Source: Rhodospirillaceae bacterium SYSU D60007
Lineage (GTDB): Bacteria > Pseudomonadota > Alphaproteobacteria > Reyranellales > Reyranellaceae
Direction: 5' to 3'
Length of the DNA stretch: 64,000 nt
NCBI GenBank assembly: GCA_003574685.1
Contig: QOCQ01000001.1
Location: forward strand, 1-64,000
The position numbers and the translations under genes are program-made. Numbering within the stretch: position 1 is the first letter of the stretch; each line of letters opens with the position of its first letter. The notes below the pieces were generated by a model. That model worked only from the letters and a program-made list of their open reading frames with translations, ran no database searches and was not told the DNA's origin. Below are positions 44,313-52,052 of this stretch, piece after piece.

Positions 44313-45950
44313 TCACTGCCGCAGGCGGGGCTGGTGGAAGGTGTAGGGCGGGTAGTCCTTCGCGATGTCGCTCACCACCTCGATCACACCGGGCCGGTTC
44401 GCGGCCAGCGCCTCGGCCAGTGCGCCGCGCAGGCCGTCCGCGTTCTCCACCCGCCACGCCGCCGCGCCGAACGCCTTCGCATAGGCCACGAAATCGGGGT
44501 TTGTCAGCACCGCGCCCGAATGCCGGCCCTCGTACAGCCGCTCCTGGTCGCGCTTCACGTTGCCGTAGCCGGCGTTGTTCACCACCACCGTCACCAGGTT
44601 GATGCCGAACTGCACCGCCGTCGACAGGTCGGAGCCGCCGAACAGGAAGCCGCCATCGCCGGTGATCGACACCACGGCGCGGTCGGGGTTCGCTACCTTC
44701 ACGCCCAGCGCCGTCGGGAAGCCGTAGCCCAGCGTGCCGGAGAAGCCTGAGGTGATCAGCGTGCGCGGCCGGTAGACCGGATAGCCGTACCAGACGATGT
44801 AGCCGAGCTGCGTCACCTCATCGACCACGATGCCGTCCTCGGGCAGCGTCTCGCGGATCGCCTCGGCCAGCGACCATTGCGGCTGCGCCTTGCGGATCTT
44901 CTCCAGCGCCGTGGCCTTCGCCTCGGCCACCACACGCCGGCGCGCGGCACCATCGTTGCGCTTCACCGCCGCGGCGAGCGCCCGCGCACCCTCGGCGGCA
45001 TCGGCCACGATCGCCACATCCACCGCCTGCCGGCGGTGCTCGGCCGGATCGATATCGATGCGCGCCACCTTCAGCCCCGCGGGCGAGGGCGCCCAGCGCG
45101 CCAGCGGCACATCCAGCCGCGTGCCGATGCCGATCAGCAGATCGGTGCGGTCCCACAGCTCGAAGCCGCCCACCGTGCCCAGCGACAGCGGATGCCGCGA
45201 ATCCACCACGCCCTTGCCGGTGCGGAACGACACCACCGGCGCGCCGATCTTCTCGGCCAGTGCCAGCACCTCGGCGCCGGCCGCGGCCGCACCGCCGCCC
45301 ACCCAGATCATCGGTGCCTTCGCCGCGTCCACCAGCTTCGCCAGCGCCGCGATCTTCTCCGCATCGGGCGCGGGCGCGACGCGCGGCCCCAGCGGCTCAA
45401 CCGGCTGCACCTCGGCTGCCAGCGAGAACATGTCCCACGGCATCTCGACCGCGACAGGTCCGGGCCGCCCCGACAGCATCGCGCGGAAGGCGCGCGCCAT
45501 CACGTCGGGCGCCTCGGCGGGATGCTCGATGCGCTCGGCGAACTTCAGCAGCGTGCGGAGCGTCGCGAGCTGGTCCGGCATCTCGTGCAACTGCCCGCGC
45601 CCGCGCCCGATCATGGCCGACGGTACCTGGCCCGTGATGCACAGCACGGGCGCATTCACGCCCCAGGCCGTGGTCAGCGCCGCCATGGTGTTCATCACGC
45701 CCGGCCCCGGCACCACCGTGAACGCCGCGGGCCGGCCGGTGGACTGCGCATAGCCCAGCGCCATGTAGGCCGTGGTCTGCTCGTGGCGCGCGTTGATCAC
45801 CCGCAGCCGGTTGGCGTTACGCGCAAAGGCATCGAACAGCCCGTACATCTGCACCCCGGGCAGGCCGAAGATGGTGTCGACGCCGTGGCGCAGCAGCGAG
45901 TCAACAATGGCGTCACCGCCGGTCATTCGGGGCATGGGCGAGTCCTGCAT
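44313..45950 (-). CDS. Thiamine-diphosphate-dependent enzyme (acetolactate synthase-like)
   Basis: A 545-aa ThDP enzyme. The N-terminal domain has the catalytic glutamate in NARHEQTTAYMALGYAQ and a FGLPGVQMYGLFDA motif. The central domain binds nucleotide-like groups, and the C-terminal domain has the ThDP/Mg motif GDGGFLFGGSDL ... NNAGYGN. This fits acetolactate synthase, oxalyl-CoA decarboxylase or benzoylformate decarboxylase relatives; no regulatory subunit gene is adjacent, so a biosynthetic IlvB role is unlikely. A degenerate copy of its first 50 or so codons occurs at 47573-47730. Confidence 0.88.
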   Translation of the reverse strand: MQDSPMPRMTGGDAIVDSLLRHGVDTIFGLPGVQMYGLFDAFARNANRLRVINARHEQTTAYMALGYAQSTGRPAAFTVVPGPGVMNTMAALTTAWGVNAPVLCITGQVPSAMIGRGRGQLHEMPDQLATLRTLLKFAERIEHPAEAPDVMARAFRAMLSGRPGPVAVEMPWDMFSLAAEVQPVEPLGPRVAPAPDAEKIAALAKLVDAAKAPMIWVGGGAAAAGAEVLALAEKIGAPVVSFRTGKGVVDSRHPLSLGTVGGFELWDRTDLLIGIGTRLDVPLARWAPSPAGLKVARIDIDPAEHRRQAVDVAIVADAAEGARALAAAVKRNDGAARRRVVAEAKATALEKIRKAQPQWSLAEAIRETLPEDGIVVDEVTQLGYIVWYGYPVYRPRTLITSGFSGTLGYGFPTALGVKVANPDRAVVSITGDGGFLFGGSDLSTAVQFGINLVTVVVNNAGYGNVKRDQERLYEGRHSGAVLTNPDFVAYAKAFGAAAWRVENADGLRGALAEALAANRPGVIEVVSDIAKDYPPYTFHQPRLRQ

Positions 45951-46068
45951 GATGGTTCCGTCGGCGTCATCCTCGCATGGAACAGCGGCCTCTATTCGCG
46001 CGATTCCCGGATGGCAGGTTCCTGCGTCGCCGGATTTGGTCAGGCGTCACTGAGTTCTATGCCGTCCG

Positions 46069-46326
46069 TCATCTTGATCGCCTGCCTGTCCAGCCGCGTG
46101 CAGCGATCGTGTTCAGCTCTTCGATCGACAGCTTCGGACCGCCCTTCCGCCTCAACAGACCGAAGACGTTCGAAATCTTGCCAGCCCGTTGCGCCGCCCG
46201 CAGTTCGATCCGGCCGCCGGGAAGTTTGGTCGCAGTGACCGTGTCGCCTGGCCGGACTCCGAGGTGCTTCAGAACGTCCTCGCTTAGGAGGACCTGCCCT
46301 TTGGCAGTGACGGTGAGCGTGCCCAT
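46069..46326 (-). CDS. AbrB/MazE-type antitoxin, no adjacent toxin
   Basis: An 85-aa swapped-hairpin DNA-binding protein: LTVTAKGQVLLSEDVLKHLG, then VRPGDTVTATKLPGGRIEL. The C-terminal tail (FGLLRRKGGPKLSIEELNTI) resembles toxin-binding tails of AbrB antitoxins. The ATG at 46324-46326 was chosen; the frame is open to 46581. The 118 bp downstream to the ThDP gene have no toxin gene, so it is an orphan or its toxin was lost. Its promoter region faces the HTH/PIN operon. Confidence 0.75.
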   Translation of the reverse strand: MGTLTVTAKGQVLLSEDVLKHLGVRPGDTVTATKLPGGRIELRAAQRAGKISNVFGLLRRKGGPKLSIEELNTIAARGWTGRRSR

Positions 46327-46398
46327 GGCGAAGCTTTCAACGGAATGTTTTGGCAAAGGCACGGAGTCCCCCGCCTCAGCCCCAAAATTGCATAACAT

Positions 46399-46457
46399 TT
46401 GACTGTTTCGATTATTGCGAATATGTAGGGTTAAAGCCGTTGCGAATATTGCGAATA
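46399..46457 (+). promoter_or_regulatory. Promoter and TTGCGAATA iterons upstream of the HTH/PIN operon
   Basis: A -35 box TTGACT (46399-46404) and -10 box TATGTA (46422-46427) are 17 bp apart on the plus strand. Three copies of TTGCGAATA lie at 46415-46423 (overlapping the -10), 46440-46448 and 46449-46457, the last two head to tail. They are likely binding sites for the antitoxin of the downstream operon or the divergent AbrB protein. The antitoxin start at 46494 has AAAGGAG upstream. Confidence 0.6.
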
Positions 46458-46493
46458 GACCCATATTGAGGAAGAGCGACAAAGGAGAGGGCC

Positions 46494-46962
46494 ATGAGCA
46501 TCGCCTTGCTCGACCGCGACCTGACGCCGGCGCGCCCGAGCCCGGACGAGATCGCGCGCGCCCGCAAATCGAGCCAGACACTGGCTCACTACCTGAACGA
46601 TCCGGTCCGGATCAAGCTGACCATCGCCCAAAGGCACGACCGAGGAAACGGTGGAATTACCCGCGGCTGTCCTGCGGCCGATGATCGAGATTCTCACTGC
46701 CTTCGCACAGGGCCAGCCCACGATGATCCTGCCGATGAAGGCGCGCCTCACCACCCAGGAGGCAGCGGATTTGCTGCAGGTTTCGCGACCGCATCTGATC
46801 AAGCTTCTGGAAAAGGGTGAACTCCGGTTCGACAAGGTGGGATCGCATCGCCGGATCGAGTTCTCGGAGCTGATCCGCTACAAGCGGCAACGGGATCAGC
46901 AGCGTGATGCGGCGCTGGATGAGCTGGCCGACATCGCCCAGAAGCACGGCATGGGTTACTGA
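46494..46962 (+). pseudogene. Excisionase-type HTH antitoxin, frameshifted
   Basis: The antitoxin of the following PIN toxin. Frame 1 gives MSIALLDRDLTPARPSPDEI ... KLTIAQ; then a +1 shift near 46627-46633 (GCCCAAAGGC) restores KGTTEETVELPAAVLRPMIE and the MerR/excisionase-like DNA-binding domain TTQEAADLLQVSRPHLIKLL, ending HGMGY. One extra C (or a sequencing error) explains the break. The second frame could initiate at the GTG 46651, giving a 103-aa protein with the whole HTH, so function may survive. The PIN gene starts 9 nt later. Confidence 0.75.
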
Positions 46963-46971
46963 GCCAGAGCG

Positions 46972-47553
46972 ATGCCGCGAATCAACTCATCATTCGCGGC
47001 CATCCTCGATGCCTGTGTTCTCTATCCCGCACCATTGCGCGATCTCCTGCTGGAGCTTGCCAGAACCGGCCTCTACCGCGCCCGCTGGACGGCACGCATT
47101 CACGAGGAATGGATGGCCGCCGTCCGGCGCAGCCGCCCGGACATACCGTCCGAAGCGATCGAGCGCACGCGCCAGTTCATGGATTTGCACGCGGAGCATT
47201 GCGTCATCACCGGATTCGAGCCTCTTGTCGCCGGCCTGGAGCTGCCCGATCCGGACGACCGTCACGTGCTCGCCGCTGCCATTTTGGGCCGCGTCGATGC
47301 CATCATCACCTTCAACAAGGCCGACTTCCCGGATGATGTGCTTGCGCGCCTTGGCATCGAAGCGATCCATCCCGACGACTTCCTCACCTACCAGATCGAT
47401 CTCGACCGGACAGCGGTCGTTACGGCCGCCCGCCGTGTGCGTGCGCGGCTGAAAAGCCCGCCGAGGACGGCACGGGAGTATCTCGACACGTTGATCAAAC
47501 AGAGCCTACCAGCCACCGCATCCTTGCTGGAGTTCGATATCGATTCTGTCTGA
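46972..47553 (+). CDS. PIN-domain toxin, large (193 aa) type
   Basis: A PIN-fold protein of the group paired with excisionase-like antitoxins. Acidic residues include D13 (AAILDACVLYPA), E46 (IHEEWM region) and the LPDPDDRHVLAAAI motif, plus ITFNKADFPDD. The C-terminal extension (about 140-193) is typical of this longer group. It follows the HTH antitoxin by 9 nt. It is intact even though the antitoxin reading frame is broken, which implies either a working short antitoxin or an inactive toxin. Confidence 0.85.
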   Translation: MPRINSSFAAILDACVLYPAPLRDLLLELARTGLYRARWTARIHEEWMAAVRRSRPDIPSEAIERTRQFMDLHAEHCVITGFEPLVAGLELPDPDDRHVLAAAILGRVDAIITFNKADFPDDVLARLGIEAIHPDDFLTYQIDLDRTAVVTAARRVRARLKSPPRTAREYLDTLIKQSLPATASLLEFDIDSV

Positions 47554-47572
47554 CGTGTACCGCGGCGGGTTA

Positions 47573-47730
47573 CTCGTGGCGCGCGTTGATCACCCGCAGC
47601 CGGTTAGCGTTACGCGCAAAGGCATCGAACAGCCCGTACATCTGCACCACGGGCAGGCCAAAGATGGTGTCGATGCCGTGGCGTAGCAGCGAACGACAGT
47701 AGGGCCGTAGGGCCACCGCCGGCCATTAGG
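47573..47730 (-). pseudogene. Degenerate 5' fragment of a ThDP-enzyme gene
   Basis: About 121 bp (47573-47693) match 45780-45900 of the ThDP gene with only a handful of differences, same orientation; weaker similarity continues to about 47730, where the original start codon region lies. On the minus strand it encodes DTIFGLPVVQMYGLFDAFAR and NANRLRVINARHE, then stops. It is a duplicated gene end on the far side of the toxin-antitoxin block. The rest of the 389-bp gap (47731-47942) is AT-richer, with a promoter near its end and no gene seen. Confidence 0.8.
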
Positions 47731-47886
47731 GCACTCGGGGTCATTCCATTGCGTGTGGCTGATCCTGCACATCTGAGCCAGCAGCAAATGCCCTCACATA
47801 CATCTCTGGATTGTAGCGTTGCGCTTGGGGATGGGGAAAATCCTGTAATTTAGGCGCTATAATTGACTCCAATTGCCGAAAAAAAT

Positions 47887-47914
47887 TTGACATCATGTAT
47901 ATGATAATATATAC
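47887..47914 (+). promoter_or_regulatory. Promoter with overlapping GTATAT/ATATAC inverted repeat
   Basis: TTGACA at 47887-47892 is followed after 17 bp by TATACG, or after 15 bp by TATATA (47908-47913). The inverted repeat GTATAT-gataat-ATATAC (47897-47914) covers the -10 region, so a repressor probably binds here. The small gene starts at 47943 with AAAGGAG upstream. Confidence 0.55.
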
Positions 47915-47942
47915 GAATGCGCTCTCAGAAAGGAGCGTTGAA

Positions 47943-48197
47943 ATGACTATCAAACCTCAGAACGTCGTGCCAATTAAGGCTGGAAAGCGCGACAAGTTTG
48001 TTGAACTAGCCGAGAGTAGGACCAGAAATGCAATCAAAGCGATCCGCGTGATCGGTAAATTGGGAAACAAATCTGCTTACGAATACACAGAGTCCGATGT
48101 CAGAAAGATAGCGAGCGCGCTCACAAAGGAGGTCGATTCGCTTAAAACTCGGATGCTCTCTGTTGGCGGCAAGGAAGGTATCGACTTCAACCTATAA
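47943..48197 (+). CDS. Small protein upstream of the GHKL remnant
   Basis: An 84-aa, basic, mostly helical protein (IKAGKRDKFVELAESRTRNA ... VRKIASALTKEVDSLKTRM) of unknown family. Its coding sequence is much AT-richer than core genes. AAAGGAG precedes the ATG. It is 21 nt upstream of the truncated GHKL ATPase gene on the same strand and was probably part of the same acquired module. The promoter with an inverted repeat suggests it or a partner is regulated. Confidence 0.6.
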   Translation: MTIKPQNVVPIKAGKRDKFVELAESRTRNAIKAIRVIGKLGNKSAYEYTESDVRKIASALTKEVDSLKTRMLSVGGKEGIDFNL

Positions 48198-48218
48198 GAT
48201 TGTGCTATCATACGCAAA

Positions 48219-49115
48219 ATGTCGGGAGGCAAGATGCAAAAGTTGGGGGAACGCGTGCTGCTCGATCGCTTGCTGCACGCTGACAGCGAGGTAGAGGTTA
48301 TCGAAATCCTAAAGGAGGCCGGGTACTGGGACGATCCTGCGGTATGGCGTTTCTACGGCGACCAGCCAGAGAATTGGGCCACTGTCGGTAACCAACAGAG
48401 CCGAGCTGAGCAGGCGCTGATCGAGAAGGCCATGAACTCGATCGATACAAAGCTCATCGCCGCCGCGCGAACCAAGGGCGTCGCAATCCACGGACCGGAG
48501 GCGCCGCAGTCCATTTTCGCTGCGCGCGACCTGTTGTTCGGGGAAGAACTCAAGAATATCGAGAAGCTCTCTAACTCGATCACGATCGCGGCCACAGGCA
48601 AGAAGACCCGTCCCTCGATCACGATCACCGACAATGGCGAAGGGCAGACGCCAACCGGAATGCCGCAAACAATCCTGTCGCTGCACAAAGGCAACAAAAA
48701 CGCGATACCCTTCGTCCAAGGCAAGTTCAATATGGGAGGCAGCGGTGTCCTGGAATTCTGCGGCGTCGACCACAACGTCGAGCTAGTGGTCAGCAAGCGC
48801 AATCCGAGGCTTCTGCCGAAGGACGCCAAAGAGGCGGACAAACACTGGAGTTTCACAATCATCCGACGCGAGGATCCGAGCCCGGCGTCCCCACGGGCCA
48901 GCCGCTTCACCTACCTAGCACCGGGACCCGCCAACGCCGATGGCAGCAGGGCACTACTGAGCTTTGCAGCACCAACGTTGCCGATCTTTCCTGAGAAGAA
49001 CCAACCGTATGTTCGTGAGGCCGAGTGGGGTAAACGTGCTCGCTGCAATTGGTGTCCGGATGACGTTCGACAAGGCGACCGAGTTGCTGGGAATCGATCC
49101 TGCAATCACATTTGA
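48219..49115 (+). pseudogene. GHKL-type ATPase, N-terminal part only (defence-type ATP-binding protein)
   Basis: A 298-aa frame. Residues 50-270 form an Hsp90/MutL-like ATP-binding domain: N box EKAMNSID (69-76), GHKL box ITDNGEGQTP (136-145), and glycine loop GKFNMGGSGVLEFCG (168-182). The product should continue after PYVREAEWG (263-271), but from residue 272 the sequence is unrelated (KRARCNWCPDD) and soon stops. The break near 49030 coincides with the point where a DUF4145-like frame takes over, indicating a deletion that joined two genes. Large proteins with this N-terminus are often found in defence islands. Confidence 0.75.
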
Positions 49116-49356
49116 CAGCAAATTGAGTGAGCTTGAGAAAGCCGGGAAGATTGGGGAAGGCGAGAGGACAATCCTGGATGTCCTTACAGACGCCGGCGGA
49201 GCTGCTGCGCATCGCGGATGGAAGCCAACGCCCTATGAACTCGACACGTTGATATCTATTCTCGAAGGGTTCATTGATCGGACGCTGGTCCTGCCGAGCA
49301 AGGCTAAGCAACTTGCGGACACGATTCCGGCGCGCCCACCTCGAAAGAAGCGGTAA
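49030..49356 (+). pseudogene. 3' remnant of a DUF4145-like gene
   Basis: From 49030 a second frame encodes VNVLAAIGVRMTFDKATELL ... FDSKLSELEKAGKIGEGE, then GGAAAHRGWKPTPYELDTLI and a basic end (PPRKKR). This matches the C-terminal half of DUF4145 proteins (helical bundle with an R/H-rich AAH motif). No start or N-terminal half is present because the preceding GHKL gene fragment abuts it. DUF4145 proteins occur in restriction and other defence loci. Probably not expressed as a functional product. Confidence 0.6.
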
Positions 49357-49481
49357 TTCCGGATTGGTTTCGGGTGAGCGTCCGGTCAGACCATTTCTCA
49401 CTACAATACCGTACCACTTGCACACGCGTTGGCCGCGGTGCAACAGTCTGCGGCGTATCCGGAAACGCATCGAACACCCCA

Positions 49482-50801
49482 ATGACCACCGCCGCCGAAA
49501 ACGCCCGCATGTGCCTCACCGGCGCCGCCGAGCCGGCCGGCAAGCTGATGCGCCTGTACTGGCAGCCGGTGGCGCTGGCGGAGGAGCTCGCCGGGCCGCG
49601 GCCGGTGAAGGCGCTGCGCATCATGGGCCAGGACATGGTGCTGTTCCGCGACGAGGCAGGGCGGCTGGGGCTGCTCGACCGCGCCTGTCCGCATCGCGGC
49701 GCCGACCTCGCCTTCGCGCGGCGCGAGCAGGGCGGCTTGCGCTGTCCGTTCCATGGCTGGCTGTTCGATGTCGAGGGCAGGTGCCTCGAAATGCCGGCCG
49801 AGCCTGCGGGCAGCCGCTATTGCGAGCGTATCCGGCAGGGCAGCTACCCGGTGCGCGAGATCAACGGGCTCATCTTCGCCTATCTCGGCGCAGGCGCGCC
49901 GCCGGCGCTGCCCGATTTCGACTGCTTCGTCGCGCCCGCAAGCCACAGCTTCGCCTTCAAGGGCTTCATGGAGTGCAACTGGCTGCAGGCGCTGGAGGTG
50001 GGCATCGATCCCGCGCACGCCTCCTTCCTGCACCGCTTCGAGGAGGACGAGAGCACGGACGCCGCCGCCTATGGCCGGCAGTTTCGCGCCGCCTCGATCG
50101 ATTCCAACATCCCGATGACGACGCTGCTGCGCGAGTATCCGCGGCCCAGGATCGACGTCGAGCCCACCGAGTTCGGCCTGCGGCTGCTGACGCGGCGCGA
50201 GCTCAATGCGCGCCAGACGCATCTGCGCGTCACCAACCTGCTATTCCCCAACGCCTTCGTGATTCCCATGAGCGCGGAGATGACGATCACGCAGTGGCAC
50301 GTGCCGGTGGCGGACGGCAGCAATTACTGGTTCGCGCTGTTCACCAGCTTCGCAGCACCCGTCGACAAGGAACAGATGCGCCGGCAGCGGCTGGAGCTTT
50401 ACGAGCTGCCCGACTACACGCCCCGCCTGAACCGCGCCAACAACTGGGGCTACGATCCCGAGGAGCAGCGCACGAAGACCTTTACGGGCATGGGCTTCGA
50501 CATCAACGTGCACGACCAGTGGGCCTGCGAGTCGCTGGGCCCGATCGCCGATCGCACGCGCGAGCATCTGGGCACCAGCGACAAGGCGATCATCACCTAT
50601 CGCCGTCTGCTGCTGCGCTCGATCGAGCAGATGGAGCGCGGCGAGACGCCGGTCATGGTGCTCGACCGTGCCGCCGCGTCGGCGATGACCGGCCCTGCCT
50701 CGATGGACGCCATTGCGCCCGCCGAGGGCTGGGAGTCCTACTGGCGCGAGGTCGACCGCCGCCGCCGCACCGCCGCCCCCTGGTCCCGCACCGCGGCGTG
50801 A
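49482..50801 (+). CDS. Rieske oxygenase (phthalate/vanillate-type, single oxygenase component)
   Basis: A 439-aa oxygenase. Rieske ligands are C69 and H71 (RACPHRGADLAF) and C88 and H91 (RCPFHGWLFD). The catalytic iron site is D176, H179 and H184 (GIDPAHASFLHR), with a carboxylate expected later in the chain. This is the alpha3-type family of phthalate 4,5-dioxygenase and vanillate O-demethylase, which needs a separate reductase; none is adjacent. It is unrelated in subfamily to the alpha/beta dioxygenase at 32461. The ATG at 49482 was chosen; the frame is open from 49374. Confidence 0.9.
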   Translation: MTTAAENARMCLTGAAEPAGKLMRLYWQPVALAEELAGPRPVKALRIMGQDMVLFRDEAGRLGLLDRACPHRGADLAFARREQGGLRCPFHGWLFDVEGRCLEMPAEPAGSRYCERIRQGSYPVREINGLIFAYLGAGAPPALPDFDCFVAPASHSFAFKGFMECNWLQALEVGIDPAHASFLHRFEEDESTDAAAYGRQFRAASIDSNIPMTTLLREYPRPRIDVEPTEFGLRLLTRRELNARQTHLRVTNLLFPNAFVIPMSAEMTITQWHVPVADGSNYWFALFTSFAAPVDKEQMRRQRLELYELPDYTPRLNRANNWGYDPEEQRTKTFTGMGFDINVHDQWACESLGPIADRTREHLGTSDKAIITYRRLLLRSIEQMERGETPVMVLDRAAASAMTGPASMDAIAPAEGWESYWREVDRRRRTAAPWSRTAA

Positions 50802-50820
50802 CATTGCGGCGGTAAAAGCC

Positions 50821-50907
50821 GCTTCAAGGTGAGCTTGTCGAACCATGAAGCGGCCCGCACTGCCGCTGCGCCACGCCTTCATGGTTCGACAAGCTCACCA
50901 TGAAGGC
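50821..50907. repeat. Palindromic repeat pair, family B, copy 2
   Basis: Units at 50821-50851 (one base different: GCTTCAAGGTGAGC) and, inverted, 50875-50907 (GCCTTCATGGTTCGACAAGC), separated by 23 bp. It fills the gap between the convergent Rieske and LysM-like genes. Confidence 0.85.
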
Positions 50908-50958
50908 TATTTGACAGTGTGCCTCACTTCACGTGCGCAAGCGGAGCGCGGCGCCCGC

Positions 50959-51852
50959 CTACCGCGCGTTCCAAGGGCGGCGGTCGTACATGGCGCCGAT
51001 GCGCATGGCCGCGCCGACGCCGGGCGACGATGCTTCCAGGCCGGCGAAGAAGATGACCCCCTTCGGTCCCGTATCCAGCACCAGCATGCCGAAGATGGCG
51101 GGATCGCCCGTGTAGAGGAAACGCTGCAGCGCATCCAGGATGCGCCAGGGCGGCATGCCCATGCCGAAGAACAGCATCGAGGGCGACGACCCCAGCCCAT
51201 AGGCGAAGCTGAACTCGACCACGATCGTGCCGTGGCAGAAATCCTCCATGATGAGCTGCTTGCGCCACGGCGTGCGCTTGATCCAGCCATAGGTGGGGAA
51301 GACGGGCGGCGAGCCCGAGACGCCGAACAGGCTCTTGGGGATGTTGAGCGTCAGGCCGCCAGCCACGTTGTGGAACCGGCCCGTGACCTGCGTCGCGGTG
51401 TGCTTGACGTCGAGGACCATGTACTGGCCGGTCATGAAGAAGCCCGAGAGGTTGAAGCCGGCCGTGCCCACCAGCTCCCAGTCGCAGGTCACGTAGCGGT
51501 TCCACACCCAGTCGAAGAACTCCTGGACGCGGCTGCGGGGAATCTGTGGCTGGGTGCCGGGCTGGCCGGGACCGCCCGCCGCCTCGCCGGGCAACGGATC
51601 GGGATGGTAGAGGGTCTCGCCGGTCCGGATCAGGTCCTTGTTGGTGATCTCCTGTCGGACGAACGTGCCGTCCTTCTTCCAGTAGCCCTTGCAGAACCTG
51701 TCGATGTGGACCTTGTCGAAGTCGCCATAGATCGCCAGCGAATATTTGCTCAGCCAGTCGCCTTGCCGGACCACGATCGAGCGGTCGGCACGCACCGTCA
51801 CCTGGTAGCCGCCGCCCTGGAACGTATGCGGCAGGGTCACAGTCGCAGTCAT
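50959..51852 (-). CDS. LysM-like protein of unknown function
   Basis: A 297-aa protein. Residues 25-84 look like a LysM domain (IVVRQGDWLSKYSLAIYGDF ... NKDLIRTGETLYHPD). A Gly/Pro linker follows (85-105), then an unrecognised C-terminal domain with hydrophobic GTIVVEFSFAYGLGSSPSML and a glycine-rich end (FAGLEASSPGVGAAMRIGAM). There is no signal peptide. The ATG at 51850-51852 follows a GGGGGAGATT site. It is divergent from the metzincin-like gene 200 bp away, so the two may be co-regulated. It may be a secreted toxin or a baseplate-type component; neither is shown. Confidence 0.6.
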   Translation of the reverse strand: MTATVTLPHTFQGGGYQVTVRADRSIVVRQGDWLSKYSLAIYGDFDKVHIDRFCKGYWKKDGTFVRQEITNKDLIRTGETLYHPDPLPGEAAGGPGQPGTQPQIPRSRVQEFFDWVWNRYVTCDWELVGTAGFNLSGFFMTGQYMVLDVKHTATQVTGRFHNVAGGLTLNIPKSLFGVSGSPPVFPTYGWIKRTPWRKQLIMEDFCHGTIVVEFSFAYGLGSSPSMLFFGMGMPPWRILDALQRFLYTGDPAIFGMLVLDTGPKGVIFFAGLEASSPGVGAAMRIGAMYDRRPWNAR

Positions 51853-52052
51853 GTCCGGAATCTCCCCCTTATCAAGAGCGAGCAAGCGCTCATTTCCGGT
51901 ACGACGGCTGGCTGGTGCTCATCCCCCGGCCGGCAGAAAATTGTGCCTGTCACGTTTTCGCGAAGTGAGGGAATCTTCACTTCCGGTTTAATTGACAAGT
52001 GAGCGGTCACGTATTAATCAAACTTATCGCGCTATTCGGGGGGAGAAATGCC

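Noticed and set aside
46620-46640. Programmed frameshift in the HTH antitoxin
   Set aside because: The site GCCCAAAGGC does not fit a known +1 slippery pattern with a stimulating structure; a mutation or sequencing error is simpler.
48964-49029. In-frame start for the DUF4145 remnant
   Set aside because: The codons before 49030 encode the GHKL fragment's sequence in another frame and show no DUF4145 similarity.
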